A stretch of DNA of 64,000 bases from Chitinophaga sp. E66 (GTDB lineage Bacteria > Bacteroidota > Bacteroidia > Chitinophagales > Chitinophagaceae): assembly GCA_019285755.1 (NCBI GenBank), contig CP079103.1:5427001-5491000 (forward strand). Reading direction: 5' to 3'. The position numbers were made by a program, and so were the translations under genes. This document shows positions 40,264 through 50,891 of the stretch, piece by piece. Positions within the stretch are counted from its first letter, which is position 1, and each line of letters starts with the position of its first letter. The notes under the pieces were generated by a model. It did not search any database. It was not told the origin of the DNA and was given only the letters and a program-made list of their open reading frames with translations.

Positions 40264-41100
40264 ATGAAACTGCACGCCAGGAACATTTTCCTGATCATTC
40301 TCGGATCATTCATTTTCGCCGTCGGCATTAACTTCCTCGCCATTCCCAGTCAACTCTCGGAAGGCGGGGTGATAGGCATTTCCATATTGACGCATTACGT
40401 CTTAGGATGGTCTGCCGGCATGGTGAACCTCATGATCAACGCCGTGCTCATGGTCGTAGGTTGGCGGCTCCTCAACCGCAGGACCATCATCTATACCCTC
40501 ATGGCCATCTTCTTTTGCTCCCTCTTCCTCTACCTTACGGAAGCCAACCGGCAACCACCCACCCTCGACCCATTATTGGCAGCCATCTTCGCAGGACTGC
40601 TCGTAGGCATCGGCCTCGGGCTGGTATTCCTCTCGGGCGGCACTACAGGCGGTGCGTCTATCGTAGCGCGTGTGCTGAACAAGTACTTCGGCTGGAGCCT
40701 CGGCAACGCGATCCTCGTATTCGATGTGGTGGTAATTACCTGCGGTATTTTCATGATCGGCATCGAGCGGACGATGTATACTTTCATCGCCGTGTATATC
40801 GGCGCCAGGATGGTGGATTTTATCGTGGAAGGCTTCAACAGCAAGCGCGCCGTGACCATCATTTCCCCCTTCTCCGCCATCATCGCTGAAAAGATCACGC
40901 ACGATATGAACCGCGGCGCTACGGTGCTGCACGGGCATGGCGCCTACACGAAAGACCCTAAGGAAGTGCTCTACGTCATCATCAACAAGCAGGAACTGAT
41001 GGAATTAAAAAGGGTGGTGGCGGAAGTGGATGCGGAAGCGTTTACGGTCATCCATGAAGTGCATGAAGTGCTGGGGCGGGGTTTCTCCATCGGGAGATAA
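40264..41100 (+). CDS. YitT-family membrane protein (DUF161/DUF2179)
   Basis: Intact, 278 residues. Five or six membrane helices (NIFLIILGSFIFAVGINFLA, WSAGMVNLMINAVLMVVGW, TIIYTLMAIFFCSLFLYL, AAIFAGLLVGIGLGLVFLSG with the GGTTGG signature). The soluble C-terminal DUF2179 domain is TIISPFSAIIAEKITHDMNR...LYVIINKQELMELKRVVAEV. Function unknown; a transporter is often assumed. It lies 27 bp after batC with a terminator behind. Confidence 0.88.
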   Translation: MKLHARNIFLIILGSFIFAVGINFLAIPSQLSEGGVIGISILTHYVLGWSAGMVNLMINAVLMVVGWRLLNRRTIIYTLMAIFFCSLFLYLTEANRQPPTLDPLLAAIFAGLLVGIGLGLVFLSGGTTGGASIVARVLNKYFGWSLGNAILVFDVVVITCGIFMIGIERTMYTFIAVYIGARMVDFIVEGFNSKRAVTIISPFSAIIAEKITHDMNRGATVLHGHGAYTKDPKEVLYVIINKQELMELKRVVAEVDAEAFTVIHEVHEVLGRGFSIGR

Positions 41101-41103
41101 AAA

Positions 41104-41132
41104 AACCGTCCCGGTCGTAGGACGGCTTTTTC
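41104..41132 (+). terminator. yitT terminator
   Basis: AACCGTCC, loop, GGACGG then CTTTTT. Confidence 0.82.
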
Positions 41133-41261
41133 GCTTACTTTCCTTTCCAAAATGTAAAAAACGCGTCTGAAACGCGTTATAAAGCATGGTTTCCGTTTAA
41201 ACACTGTAAAAGTAGCGCTGTATTTCTCCCCGGTGTTTGGACAAAAGGCAATTCCATTGTA

Positions 41262-42162
41262 CTATTTGAACACCGTTTCCCTGAATTCGTGGGGCGAAAT
41301 TCCGGTCCGATGCCGGAAAAACCGGCTGAAATACGCGGGATCCTCAAACCCCAGCTCATAACAGATCTCCTTCACATTTCGGTTGCTGAACGCCAGCTGC
41401 CTTTTGGCTTCCAGGACCAGGCGGTCGTGCACCATATCGGTCACGGTTTTATTGATCGCATCTTTGGCTATTTCATTTAACCGCTTGGCTGTCAACGAGA
41501 AATGGGTGGCATAAAAACCCGCCTGGTGCTCCTGGCGGAAGTTCTTCTCTACCAGCCGCCGCAACTGGATGATGCGGGTGTCGTGGTGATGGAGGTCGGG
41601 GCTATTGACCGGGTTGAGCTTCTTTTCCCTTTCGGCCAGCAGGAGGAAAGCGTTCAGGTAATGCTTGATGACGAAGCTGCTGCCGCCTTCCAGCTGTAGC
41701 TCGGAGCGCATGAGGGCGATAAGTTTCTCCATAGACCCCGCCGCCCCGTCGCCGATGCGGATAGGGGCGTATTTGGGAGTCGTCGAACAGGGTGGTGAAA
41801 TCATAAAGCGTCTGGCGCTCGTGTTTGTTTTCCCAGTAAAACTGTTCCGTGAATGTGATGCTATAACCGTAAAACCCGGCTTTGGGAAGCTGGTGCACCT
41901 GCCCGGGGCGAAGGAGGAAGAGGATGTTATCGCCTAGTCCGTAGGTGACGAAATCCACGATATGATCTCCTTCGGCTTTGGTGAACCATAATATCTGGAA
42001 AACATGATGGCGATGGGGAATACCTGCATATTCGGTTTGGAAATTCTCCATCTCGAAAACGCTGAACTGGCCGTTTAGCGGTATTTGCTGGTAGGGTATG
42101 GTATCCACTATCTTATTCAAAATAGTTAATAGGTTGTTGATTATCAGGTCAAATGGCGACAC
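41262..42162 (-). CDS. AraC-family transcriptional regulator
   Basis: The N-terminal cupin-like sensor region (YAGIPHRHHVFQILWFTKAE, DNILFLLRPGQVHQLPKAG) is followed by a C-terminal double HTH (FSLTAKRLNEIAKDAINKTV, NRNVKEICYELGFEDPAYFS, RFFRHRTGISPHEFR) that matches the AraC DNA-binding signature. About 300 residues; one frame change near 41780. The open frame starts at GTG 42162, but an internal GTG near IVDTIPYQQIPL could also serve. It is divergent from ispG. Confidence 0.85.
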
Positions 42163-42317
42163 TTGCTTCGCTGGTTACAAACATGCTGCTCTGCAAAACT
42201 GGCTAAAACTAGGTAAATATCCCGCTCAAAGGCTACCGCTCATATAAAATAACAAAATGTGAAGAGGCAACGAACGGGGAATTATTTGCTAATTTTGAAG
42301 ATTAACATACCGCATTC

Positions 42318-44251
42318 ATGCAATTATATTGCCCATCACTGACGAAATACGAAAGACTGGCCACTTTAGAAGTAAAAGTGGGCGACCTCACCATCGGGAA
42401 CTTCCACCCGATCCGGATTCAAACCATGACGACGACCGACACGATGGACACCATGGGCACTGTTGAGCAGTCGATCCGCTGTATTGAAGCAGGCGCCGAG
42501 CTGGTAAGGATTACCGCCCCAGCATCAAGGAAGCGCAGAACCTCCTTCCCATCAAAACGGAACTCCGCAAACGCGGGTATAATACGCCGCTGGTGGCAGA
42601 CATCCACTTTACGCCCAACGCCGCGGAAGTAGCGGCGCGCATCGTGGAGAAGGTCCGCATCAACCCCGGCAACTACATCGATAAAAAGAAATTCGAACTG
42701 CTGGAATATACCGACGCAGAATACCTGGAAGAAATCGACCGCATCCGCGACCGCTTCACGCCATTGGTTAAGATCTGCAAGGAACACGGCACCGCCATGC
42801 GCATCGGCACCAACCACGGCTCCCTCAGCGACCGTATCATGAGCCGTTATGGCGACACCGCCAACGGTATGGTAGAAAGCGCCATGGAGTTTCTCCGCAT
42901 CGCGGAAGACCTGAATTTCCGCAATATCGTGCTGAGCATGAAGTCCAGCAACCCACAGGTGATGGTGCAGGCGTACCGCCTCCTCGTGAGCACCATGCAA
43001 CAGGAGCTTGGCCATTGCTATCCCCTTCACCTGGGCGTAACCGAAGCGGGCGACGGTGAAGACGGCCGTATTAAATCTGCCGCGGGCATCGGCACCCTCC
43101 TGGAAGACGGCGTGGGCGATACCATCCGCGTATCCCTGACAGAAGATCCCGAGTTCGAGCTGCCCGTATGCCGCGACCTCGTGCGCCGCTATACCCAGCG
43201 CGCGAACCACGCGCCCATTTCGCCGGTCGCCGATCCGCAAAAGCTTCCGTATTCGCCGTTCCAGTTCACCAAGCGCGAGTCTGAAGCCATCGGCAACATC
43301 GGGGCAAGCAGGTGCCCGTGGTAGTGGCGGACCTCCGGCATATCCCCTCCATCACGCCCGCCCACCTGGAAGGCATCGGTTATCATTACGATGAAGCCAC
43401 CGATAAATGGAACATCAGCGACGCCGCGGCTGACTATCTCTACACAGGCAACCAGATCCTGCCTTTCGCGCTCCCCGGTACTTTGCAGGTGATCGTAGAT
43501 CACACAACCTGGCAAAAGGCGGTAGACAAATCCAAATACCACCCTTATTTCGCAGACGTTAACAGCGTATCTACCACCAGCGATATCCTGAACTTCGTGC
43601 ATGTGGAAGCCGGCCAACTGGAAAACGGCGTGCCGGAAGCATTGGCCGCATTGAAAGGGAATGTGATACCGGTGATCTCCAGCGAAAACGCCCATGCGAT
43701 GGCATCGGTGCGCCGGTTGCTGATCGGGATGATGGAAAGGAAACTCACCCAAGCTGTCATCCTTCAATGCAACAGTAACGAAGACAACGCCGATCAGGAC
43801 CTGATCCATTTCGCTACGGAAACCGGAGCATTACTGCTCGACGGTTTCGGCGACGGCCTGTGGCTCACCGCCGCAGGTAATACATCCTCCCCGCTACCAT
43901 TAATAACGTAGCGTTCGGCATCTTGCAAGCCACCCGGTCCCGCATTTCCAAAACCGAATACATCTCCTGCCCTTCCTGCGGCCGCACCCTGTTCGATCTC
44001 CAGGAAACCACCGCCCGCATCCGTGCCGTAACCAACCACCTCAAAGGCGTAAAAATCGCCATTATGGGGTGCATCGTAAACGGTCCGGGGAAATGGCCGA
44101 CGCCGACTTCGGATACGTAGGCTCCGGCGTGGGAAAAATTACCCTCTATAAAGGAAAGGAAGTCGTTAAACGCGGCCTCAGCAGCGACGTCGCAGTTACC
44201 GAGCTCATCAACCTCATCCGCGATAACGGGATGTGGGTAGACGTTAAATGA
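42318..44251 (+). CDS. ispG: (E)-4-hydroxy-3-methylbut-2-enyl-diphosphate synthase, long form
   Basis: Iron-sulfur enzyme of the MEP isoprenoid pathway. The TIM-barrel part holds VKVGDLTIGNFHPIRIQTMT, PLVADIHFTPNAAEVAARI and YPLHLGVTEAGDGEDGRIK. The C-terminal iron-sulfur domain holds ISCPSCGRTLFDLQETTARI and GVKIAIMGCIVNGPGE. Between them is an insert of about 230 residues, as in the long IspG of Bacteroidota, Chlamydia and plants. About 645 residues in all. Frame changes lie near 42522, 43305, 43895 and 44090. TAATTTTG at 42290-42297 could be the -7 element. A strong terminator follows. Confidence 0.95.
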
Positions 44252-44277
44252 TCCGTTCAATCAGCACTGAAAATAAA

Positions 44278-44306
44278 AAGGGCCCCGGCATTCACCGGGG
44301 CCCTAA
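44278..44306 (+). terminator. ispG hairpin terminator
   Basis: GGGCCCCGG, loop CATTCA, CCGGGGCCC; flanked by A-rich DNA and only a short T-tract. Confidence 0.7.
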
Positions 44307-44399
44307 AACTGTAACTGGGGTTAACTGAACAGTGTGTACCTTAACTTCTGAACTGCTTCTTTGGGGTTATATGCGATCTAATTGCATAGCACAAAGGTA

Positions 44400-44417
44400 A
44401 TACCCTCCAGAGGGTAT
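44400..44417. promoter_or_regulatory. Perfect inverted repeat ATACCCTC-CA-GAGGGTAT
   Basis: An 18-bp near-continuous palindrome in the 250-bp gap between ispG and the lipoprotein gene. It is followed by no T-run, so an operator is more likely than a terminator. A looser TATGC...GCATA pair lies 20-35 bp upstream. Confidence 0.4.
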
Positions 44418-44554
44418 CTACAAGCGTAATTCTACGCAATTTCCTGCGTGATTCCCCTATTTGTCAACCCTTCTGTCATGAAATTGTTATTACCAGCAGT
44501 TTCCCGGTATCGTGTTTGTGATACCATGGGCATCGGATCACCAAAACTATCATC

Positions 44555-45120
44555 ATGAAAAGCTTACCAGTAGCAGGTTTACTGTTGTTCCTCGCAGCAT
44601 GTGGCCCCAATACCTCGCGGTCAGACGAGCATTCCAATTCAAAGACACGTTGAATACCGACTCCGCCAATGTCGTTATGCAAAAGGATGTCGTGATTCGC
44701 CCTCTCAGCGGTTACTTCGTCAACAACACCGTGAAGATGACTGATAGCGTTCAATGCTGGGTCATCAATAACCCGGATGAAATGAAGAAGATCTTCGGTG
44801 TCGCTAAAACGATGAACAACACCATAGACACCGTCAACTTCAGCGAGAACCTGCTGGCGGCGGTGGTTCTCCGGCCCAGCGATCTGACGCAGACTATCGA
44901 GCTTACCCGCAGCTATGTTTCGGATGAGAACATGGACCTCCACTTCGCCATCCGCGTAGACACGCCTAAAACGACATACACCAAGGCCATGGCCTGGCTC
45001 GGCGCGATCCCGAAATCAGGAGACGTCAGGCATATCCGCTTTTACACCGGCGACCGCCTGCTCCATTCCATCAACGCAGCCGATCTTCGCGAAGCGCAGG
45101 ACGTGGATATGAAGCATTAA
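44555..45120 (+). CDS. Lipoprotein of unknown function
   Basis: A lipoprotein signal, MKSLPVAGLLLFLAAC, starts at 44555. One lost T near 44637 shifts the frame; after repair it continues FKDTLNTDSANVVMQKDVVI, RPLSGYFVNNTVKMTDSVQC, KTMNNTIDTVNFSENLLAAV and ends AADLREAQDVDMKH, about 188 residues. No family recognised; the spacing of strands suggests a small beta-rich domain. It is a single gene with a terminator, convergent with metH. Confidence 0.65.
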
Positions 45121-45150
45121 AAAGGCGCAGCTCCGGGGAACTGCGCCTTT
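45121..45150. terminator. Bidirectional terminator between the lipoprotein gene and metH
   Basis: AAAGGCGCAG, loop, CTGCGCCTTT, symmetrical A and T tracts on each side. Confidence 0.8.
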
Positions 45151-45170
45151 CAGTATGATCACTGCTTCGC

Positions 45171-47866
45171 CTAATCGAGATTGGGACGGAGCCATTTTTC
45201 TGCGGTTTCGAGGTCCCAGCCTTTGCGGGTTGCATAATCCTGCAGCTGGTCGCGCTCTATCTTACCCAGACCGAAATACTTGGCCTGCGGGTTCGCGAAA
45301 TACCATCCGCTTACGCTTGCCGCCGGATACATCGCCAGGGATTCCGTGAGCGTAATTCCGGTAGACGCAGTTGCGCCCAGGAGGTCAAACAGCTTGTACT
45401 TTTCGGTATGCTCCGGACACGCAGGGTAGCCCGGCGCGGGACGAATACCCAGGTACTCTTCAGCAATGAGCTGTTCGTTGGACAGGTGCTCTTCCGTTGC
45501 GTAAGCCCAGAACTCTTTCCGCACGCGCTCGTGCAGGAGCTCGGTGAACGCTTCGGCAAGACGGTCGGCCAGCGCTTTCAGCATGATGCTGGAATAGTCG
45601 TCGTGCTCCTTTTTGAATTTATCCAGCCACTTCTCGATGCCTTCGCCCGCGGTCACCGCAAAACCACCGATCCAGTCCTGCTTGCCGGTTTCAACCGGAG
45701 CGATGAAGTCGGACAGGTTGATGTTGGGTTGGCCGGGTGCTTTCTTGATCTGCTGCCGGAGGAATTCCAGCGGCACCTGCGCACCATCTAACGCTGTGGC
45801 GGTTACCGTATCGGGCGCTGTTGCATTGGCGGGGAAGAGACCGATAACGGCGCGGGCGGTGAGCCACTTCTCGTCAACGATTTTCTTTAACATCGCCTGA
45901 GCATCATTGTAAAGATCGGTGGCCTGCTTACCTACAACTTCATCGGAAAGGATGGCCGGGAATTTCCCGTGCAGCTCCAGGCAATGAAGAACGGCTGCCA
46001 GTCGATGTACGCAGCGATCTCCCCGAGGTCGTAGTTCTGGAACTCGTGGATGCCCGGTTTCAGCGGCTTCACGGGATTGAAGGTGTTCCAGTCGATGGGT
46101 ACCTTATTCGCCCTGGCGTCTGCCAGTGTGAGATATTGCTTAACCGGTTTCTTATTCTTGAATTGCTCGTTGAGCTTGTCGTATTCGTTTTTGACTTCCG
46201 ACAGGAAGTTCTTGTGCAGCGACTTATTGAGCAGGTTACCGGTAACGGTTACGCTGCGCGAAGCATCAAGAACGTGCACCACGCCGTTATCATATTCCGG
46301 CGCGATCTTCACTGCCGTGTGCGTACGGGAAGTGGTGGCTCCGCCGATGAGCAGGGGATGTCGAAGTTCTGGCGTTTCAGTTCGCGGGCGATGTGGACCA
46401 TCTCGTCGAGGCTCGGGGTGATGAGACCGCTGAGGCCGATGATGTCTACATTCTCTTCACGCGCCGCCTGCAGGATTTTTTCCGCGGGCACCATTACACC
46501 GAGGTCGATGATGTCGTATCCGTTACAGCCCAATACCACGCCCACGATGTTCTTACCGATATCGTGCACGTCGCCTTTCACGGTGGCGAGCAGTATCTTA
46601 CCCGCTGATTTCACGACGCCGCCGTTTTCGGCAACATAGCGTGCTTTTTCCTCTTCGATGAACGGCGTGAGCACGGCTACGGATTTCTTCATCACGCGGG
46701 CGCTTTTCACTACCTGCGGGAGGAACATCTTGCCGGACCCGAACAGGTCGCCCACGATGTTCATGCCATCCATGAGCGGGCCCTCGATTACTTCGAGCGG
46801 ACGGGGATATTTCAGGCGGGCTTCTTCCGTATCTGCTTCAATATAATCGGTGATACCGTTCACGAGGGCGTGACTGAGGCGTTCTTCCACGGTACCCTTG
46901 CGCCAGGTTTCGTCTTTCTCGATAACTTTCCCTTTAGCCTTCACGGTGTCTGCGTAAGCGATCAGCCTTTCCGTTGCATCATCGCGACGGTTGAGGATGG
47001 CATCTTCCACCAGTTCGCGCATTTCGGGATTGATCTCATCATAGATCTGGATCATGCCCGCATTCACGATGCCCATGTCGAGGCCGGCACGGATGGCGTG
47101 GAAGAGGAATACGGAGTGCATTGCTTCGCGCATTACATCGTTGCCGCGGAAGGAGAACGAAACGTTGGATACCCCGCCGCTGATCTTGGCGAGCGGCATC
47201 CGTTGTTTGATCTGGCGGCAGGCTTCGATGAAGTCTACCGCATAGTTATTATGTTCTTCGATACCGGTGGCGATGGCGAAGATGTTGGGGTCGAGATGAT
47301 GTCTTGCGGATCGTAACCTACGCGGTCTACGAGGATATCATATGCACGCTGGCAGATGGTCACACGTTTCTCCAGCGTATCGGCCTGTCCGTTTTCGTCG
47401 AAAGCCATTACTACCACGGATGCGCCGTAGCTCTGGCAGATGATGGCCTGCTCGATGAATTTTTCCTCTCCTTCTTTAAGAGAGATGGAGTTTACGATAC
47501 ACTTTCCTGGAGGCATTTGAGTCCTGCTTCGATCACGCTGAACTTGCTGGAGTCGATCATCACCGGGATGCGGGAGATGTCTGGCTCGGAGGCGAGGAGG
47601 TTGAGGAAGGTGGTCATGGCTTTTTCGCCGTCGAGGAGGGCGTCGTCCATGTTCACATCGATGATCTGCGCGCCGCTTTCTACCTGTTGGCGGGCAACGG
47701 AGAGCGCTTCTTCGTATAGTCCTTCGCGGATGAGCCGCGCAAATTTCTTGGAGCCGGTAACGTTTGTTCTTTCGCCTACGTTCAGGAAGTTGGTTTCCGG
47801 GCGCACGACGAGCGGTTCGAGGCCGCTGAGCCGCAGGAACGGCCGGATCGTATGTGTTGTACTCAT
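45171..47866 (-). CDS. metH: Cobalamin-dependent methionine synthase, folate/B12/activation part
   Basis: It begins MSTTHTIRPFLRLSGLEPLV. The methyltetrahydrofolate-binding domain holds NFLNVGERTNVTGSKKFARL, VESGAQIIDVNMDDALLDG and RIPVMIDSSKFSVIEAGLKC. The cobalamin domain holds the B12-ligand motif DVHDIGKNIVGVVLGCNGYD. The C-terminal SAM-dependent activation domain ends PAPGYPACPEHTEKYKLFDL and SVSGWYFANPQAKYF. About 900 residues. The N-terminal homocysteine domain is encoded by the separate gene upstream. Frame changes lie near 47510, 47290, 46355 and 45935. It follows its partner gene by 17 bp. Confidence 0.94.
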
Positions 47867-47883
47867 GATGGTCAATCCCTTTC

Positions 47884-48899
47884 TTATGCGAGCGTGGTTT
47901 CCACGACCGGGAGGGCCCGGGGCGCAATATTTTTAACGTGTTGGGCAATATGGCGGATGTGGTCGGGCGTTGTGCCGCAGCATCCACCAACGATATTTAC
48001 GAATCCTTCTTTAGCGAAATCTTCCAGGATGCAGGCCGTTTCATGCGGCGTTTCGTCGTATTCCCGAAAGTATTGGGGAGGCCGGCGTTGGGGTAGCAGG
48101 AAACATAGCAGCTGGCGATCTGTGAAAGCTCTTCCACATAAGGGCGCATCTGGTTGCCGCCGAGGGCGCAGTTGAGGCCGATGGAGAAAGGCTTCGCATG
48201 CATCACGGAGATATAGAAGGCTTCGAGGGTTTGTCCGCTGAGGGTACGGCCGGAAGCATCGGTGATGGTGCCGGAGATCATTACGGGCAGCTGCGGAGCG
48301 CCGGACTCACGGAAGTATTTCTTTGCCGCGAAGATGGCGCCCTTGGCATTGAGCGTATCGAAGATGGTCTCGATGAGGAGGATGTCCGCACCCGCTTCTG
48401 CCAACGCTTTGATCTGCTCATAATAAGCATCCACCACTTCGTCGAACGTTACGGAGCGGAAGCCCGGGTTGTTCACATCGGGAGAGATGGAGAGCGTTTT
48501 ATTGAGGGGGCCGATGGCTCCCGCCACGAAGCGGGGCTTTTCGGGATTGCGGGCGGTGTAATCGTCTGCCGCTTTCCTGGCCACTTTCACAGAAGCGGTG
48601 TTCATTTCAACGGCCAGGTGCTGCAGGTCATAATCGGCCTGGGCAATAGTAGTGGCGCTGAAAGTATTCGTCTCGATGATATCCGCTCCTGCTTCCAGGT
48701 ATTCGCGGTGGATCGCTTCAATAATATCCGGACGGGTGATAGACAGCAATTCATTGTTGCCCTTCACATCTGAATGGTGATTCGCCAAACGTTCGCCGCG
48801 GTAGTCGGATTCCTGGAGTTTATAACGCTGAATCATGGTGCCCATGGCCCCATCGATAATGAGAATGCGCTCAGCTGCGCATTGATGCAATGATTTCAT
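47884..48899 (-). CDS. metH: Homocysteine S-methyltransferase domain protein (N-terminal part of a two-gene MetH)
   Basis: Corresponds to the first domain of E. coli MetH and transfers the methyl group to homocysteine. It begins MKSLHQCAAERILIIDGAMG and has ADIIETNTFSATTIAQADYD and FSIGLNCALGGNQMRPYVEE; it ends FVNIVGGCCGTTPDHIRHIA, where the Cys pair binds zinc. A real stop codon (VETTLA then TAA at 47884-47886) and a separate ATG 17 bp later show that the enzyme is split in two genes, as in several Bacteroidota. One frame change lies near 48067. About 338 residues. Confidence 0.93.
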
Positions 48900-48978
48900 G
48901 GTGTGGTTGCGTTTATTAGTTACACTTAAAGATGAAACCCGGGGCCGAACAATAAACAAATCCACCTTCGGGCGTTTG

Positions 48979-49010
48979 CAAAGATAAAAACTCCTACATA
49001 ATAAATGAAA
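48979..49010 (-). promoter_or_regulatory. Candidate promoter of the metH genes
   Basis: Minus strand: TTTC at 49010-49007, 20 bp, TATCTTTG at 48986-48979. The leader is about 75 nt. I see no convincing SAM or cobalamin riboswitch in it. Confidence 0.55.
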
Positions 49011-49119
49011 GACAGCAACCAGGCAAAGCCCATCCCGCCCAAGAACATTTTTTATACCCCATAATCAATTGTTTTACAATCAAATACACCGATCCCGCAT
49101 CACCCTGCAAAAAAATAAT

Positions 49120-49150
49120 TTTGGATAGTGTGATTAGTCTACTATATTTG
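49120..49150 (+). promoter_or_regulatory. Near-ideal Bacteroidota promoter of an orphan small transcription unit
   Basis: TTTG at 49120-49123, exactly 19 bp, TATATTTG at 49143-49150. This is the best -33/-7 match in the window. A textbook terminator lies 450 bp downstream at 49600. Confidence 0.7.
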
Positions 49151-49202
49151 TAGGGTAATACAACGGAATCAAAACAGAAACCAACCATTAAACTCATTGA
49201 AG

Positions 49203-49343
49203 ATGTTATTACAGGAAAAATCAACGGAAACGGACAGTCGTCCCCTGCGTTCTCCTACCATTGCCGTTCGGCAGCTGGTTGTTGTTATATGCGACCCTGA
49301 TAGTATAAACTTTCAGACAGGAAACATATTCAACAAACGGTAA
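49203..49343 (+). CDS. Possible 46-residue small protein
   Basis: ATG-to-TAA ORF beginning MLLQEKSTETDSRPLRSPTI, with a short hydrophobic patch (RQLVVVICD). It starts about 45 nt after the predicted transcription start. No family recognised and no ribosome-binding signal to judge by; it may be non-coding. Confidence 0.35.
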   Translation: MLLQEKSTETDSRPLRSPTIAVRQLVVVICDPDSINFQTGNIFNKR

Positions 49344-49353
49344 ACTCAACAAA

Positions 49354-49518
49354 ATGGACAATAACGATATTCGGCAGCTTAGCCGTCACCTCGCGAAGCT
49401 GGGGCTTGAAAAAGTCGTAGCGGAGCGGACCGCCACCGAGGGCGGATTCAGGATCGTGTACGTGAACCTAACGCTTCTGCCTGGCAGACGCAGGGCAAGC
49501 CCCGGACAAGCAGGTTAA
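49354..49518 (+). CDS. Possible 54-residue small protein
   Basis: ORF beginning MDNNDIRQLSRHLAKLGLEK and continuing VVAERTATEGGFRIVYVNLT with a basic tail. The first part looks like an ordinary soluble helix-strand protein and composition fits coding DNA of this genome, so this is the better gene candidate of the pair. It lies 10 bp after the 46-codon ORF and before the terminator at 49600. Confidence 0.45.
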   Translation: MDNNDIRQLSRHLAKLGLEKVVAERTATEGGFRIVYVNLTLLPGRRRASPGQAG

Positions 49519-49599
49519 AGGTGAAGAAATCATCCTCTTAAGCTGTAGTTGACATAATGCAACAATTGCGTATTCATAACGTGGAATAGTTACCAGAGA

Positions 49600-49628
49600 C
49601 AGGTGTTTTCGAACACCTGTATTTTTTT
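49600..49628 (+). terminator. Terminator of the orphan small transcription unit
   Basis: ACAGGTGTT, loop TTCG, AACACCTGT, then ATTTTTTT. Nine perfect base pairs on a UUCG tetraloop with a T-run. Confidence 0.9.
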
Positions 49629-49692
49629 GCCCCTACCCCATCTCCAACTTCTTCATTTTCATATCTGCCTGACAGTCAAAGTAAAACGTTAA

Positions 49693-50891
49693 TTCCAACT
49701 CCTGATTTTTTGACATATGTCATCGATTTGGGGCACTGCATCTTTAATGGGCCGCGCTTCGTAAATTCCCTGTTGAACTTTAAAAAAATCGTTAATTATG
49801 GCTATTCAGGATTCAATTTTTTCCTTTTACTGGCAAGCTCGGTAACGTGATTGCCTATCGCCGGGGCGGCAAGTACTGCCTGCGCTCCCGGCCTCAGACC
49901 GTCAGGCAGACGGACAATACCCGCCGGTCGGCACAATGGTTCGGCGCAGCCAGCCGCAAGGGAGCCCTCATCCGCAGCGCTTTTGCAGATGAGCTGGATA
50001 TCCCGCATTATGGCCGCCACGTCAACCAGCTGAACAAGCGCATCGTTCATGCCGGCCGCAACAACCATGCGGGGCTGAAAGGCTTTCACTTCAACCCTTA
50101 CACCAGCGTCAACTCACTGTTCCACATGCCCATCACCTTCTCGCGCGACGGCAGGCTTCACCTGCCTCCGCAGCATTTTGAAGCCATCGGAGGAGCGGAG
50201 CAACTGGAGTTTAAGGTCATCGGCAAGCGCATCGATTTTACTACCGGCCGCGTTACGGGGTCGGACACTGCCCTGCTCATGATAACCCGCGACCAGATGA
50301 CATCCCGCTATGAACAAGCGCCCAAACGCCCGTTCGAAGGAGCCGAACTATCTATCGATGTTCCCGGCAAAGGGACGTTGCTGGTGGTGCTCCAGGTCAG
50401 GGTTCACCGGGAAGATTACGCTTCCTGCAACCTGAAATACAATGCCGCAGACATTATCGCCATGCAGGAGGAGCAAAAACCTGAAGTGTTGCCCGCTGCA
50501 CCGCGTCCTCACAACAGGCTGCTGCGTTTACACCGTGCGCGTAAGGTAAACGTCGTTCCTCCCGCAGACGACCGCGGCACCGTGTTACGGGAATAGCGTA
50601 CCGCCATAAGCAGCGATTTTTAGTCTAATAAGTTCATTTTCAAACAATCATGCATCACGATCTGACCGGCAGGCACCTCCTCCGCCAGCCATTGTCATGG
50701 GCTACAGGCGCCCCGCACCCTCACTTCATGCCTGTTATGCGCTCCGCATCACCTTCACCTCATCTTCACATCACCTCCGCATCAAGTCCACGTCTTCTCC
50801 ACGGATTATACCCATATCCTACTATGTTAAAGCAGACATCCTGCCTACATCCTACCTTCATACTTCTATTCACTTCCCTTTCTATCCCGCC
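49693..50891 (+). repeat. 1.2-kb dispersed repeat, copy 2
   Basis: Same orientation and ends as copy 1 at 11957-13153, with about 98% identity. It carries the same palindrome at 49711-49722, the same gene and the same G-poor tail. Its right end supplies the last Gly codon and stop of the convergent comF gene. Confidence 0.9.
49798..50596 (+). CDS. Conserved protein of unknown function, repeat-borne copy 2
   Basis: Nearly identical to the product at 12061-12858; from GNVIAYRRGGKYCLRSRPQT on the two differ at only a few residues (for example IGGAEQ for IGAAEQ, MQEEQ for VQEEQ, APRPH for KPRPH). One extra T in the T-run near 49817-49822 breaks the frame after MAIQDSIF. Copy 1 has one T fewer there and is open, so this is probably a base-calling error. 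As with copy 1, no function can be given. Most substitutions are silent or conservative, which suggests both copies are under selection or were recently homogenised. Confidence 0.7.

Noticed and set aside
48900..48990. Cobalamin or SAM riboswitch before metH
   Set aside because: The leader is only about 75 nt and I find neither a B12-box nor SAM-type conserved stems.
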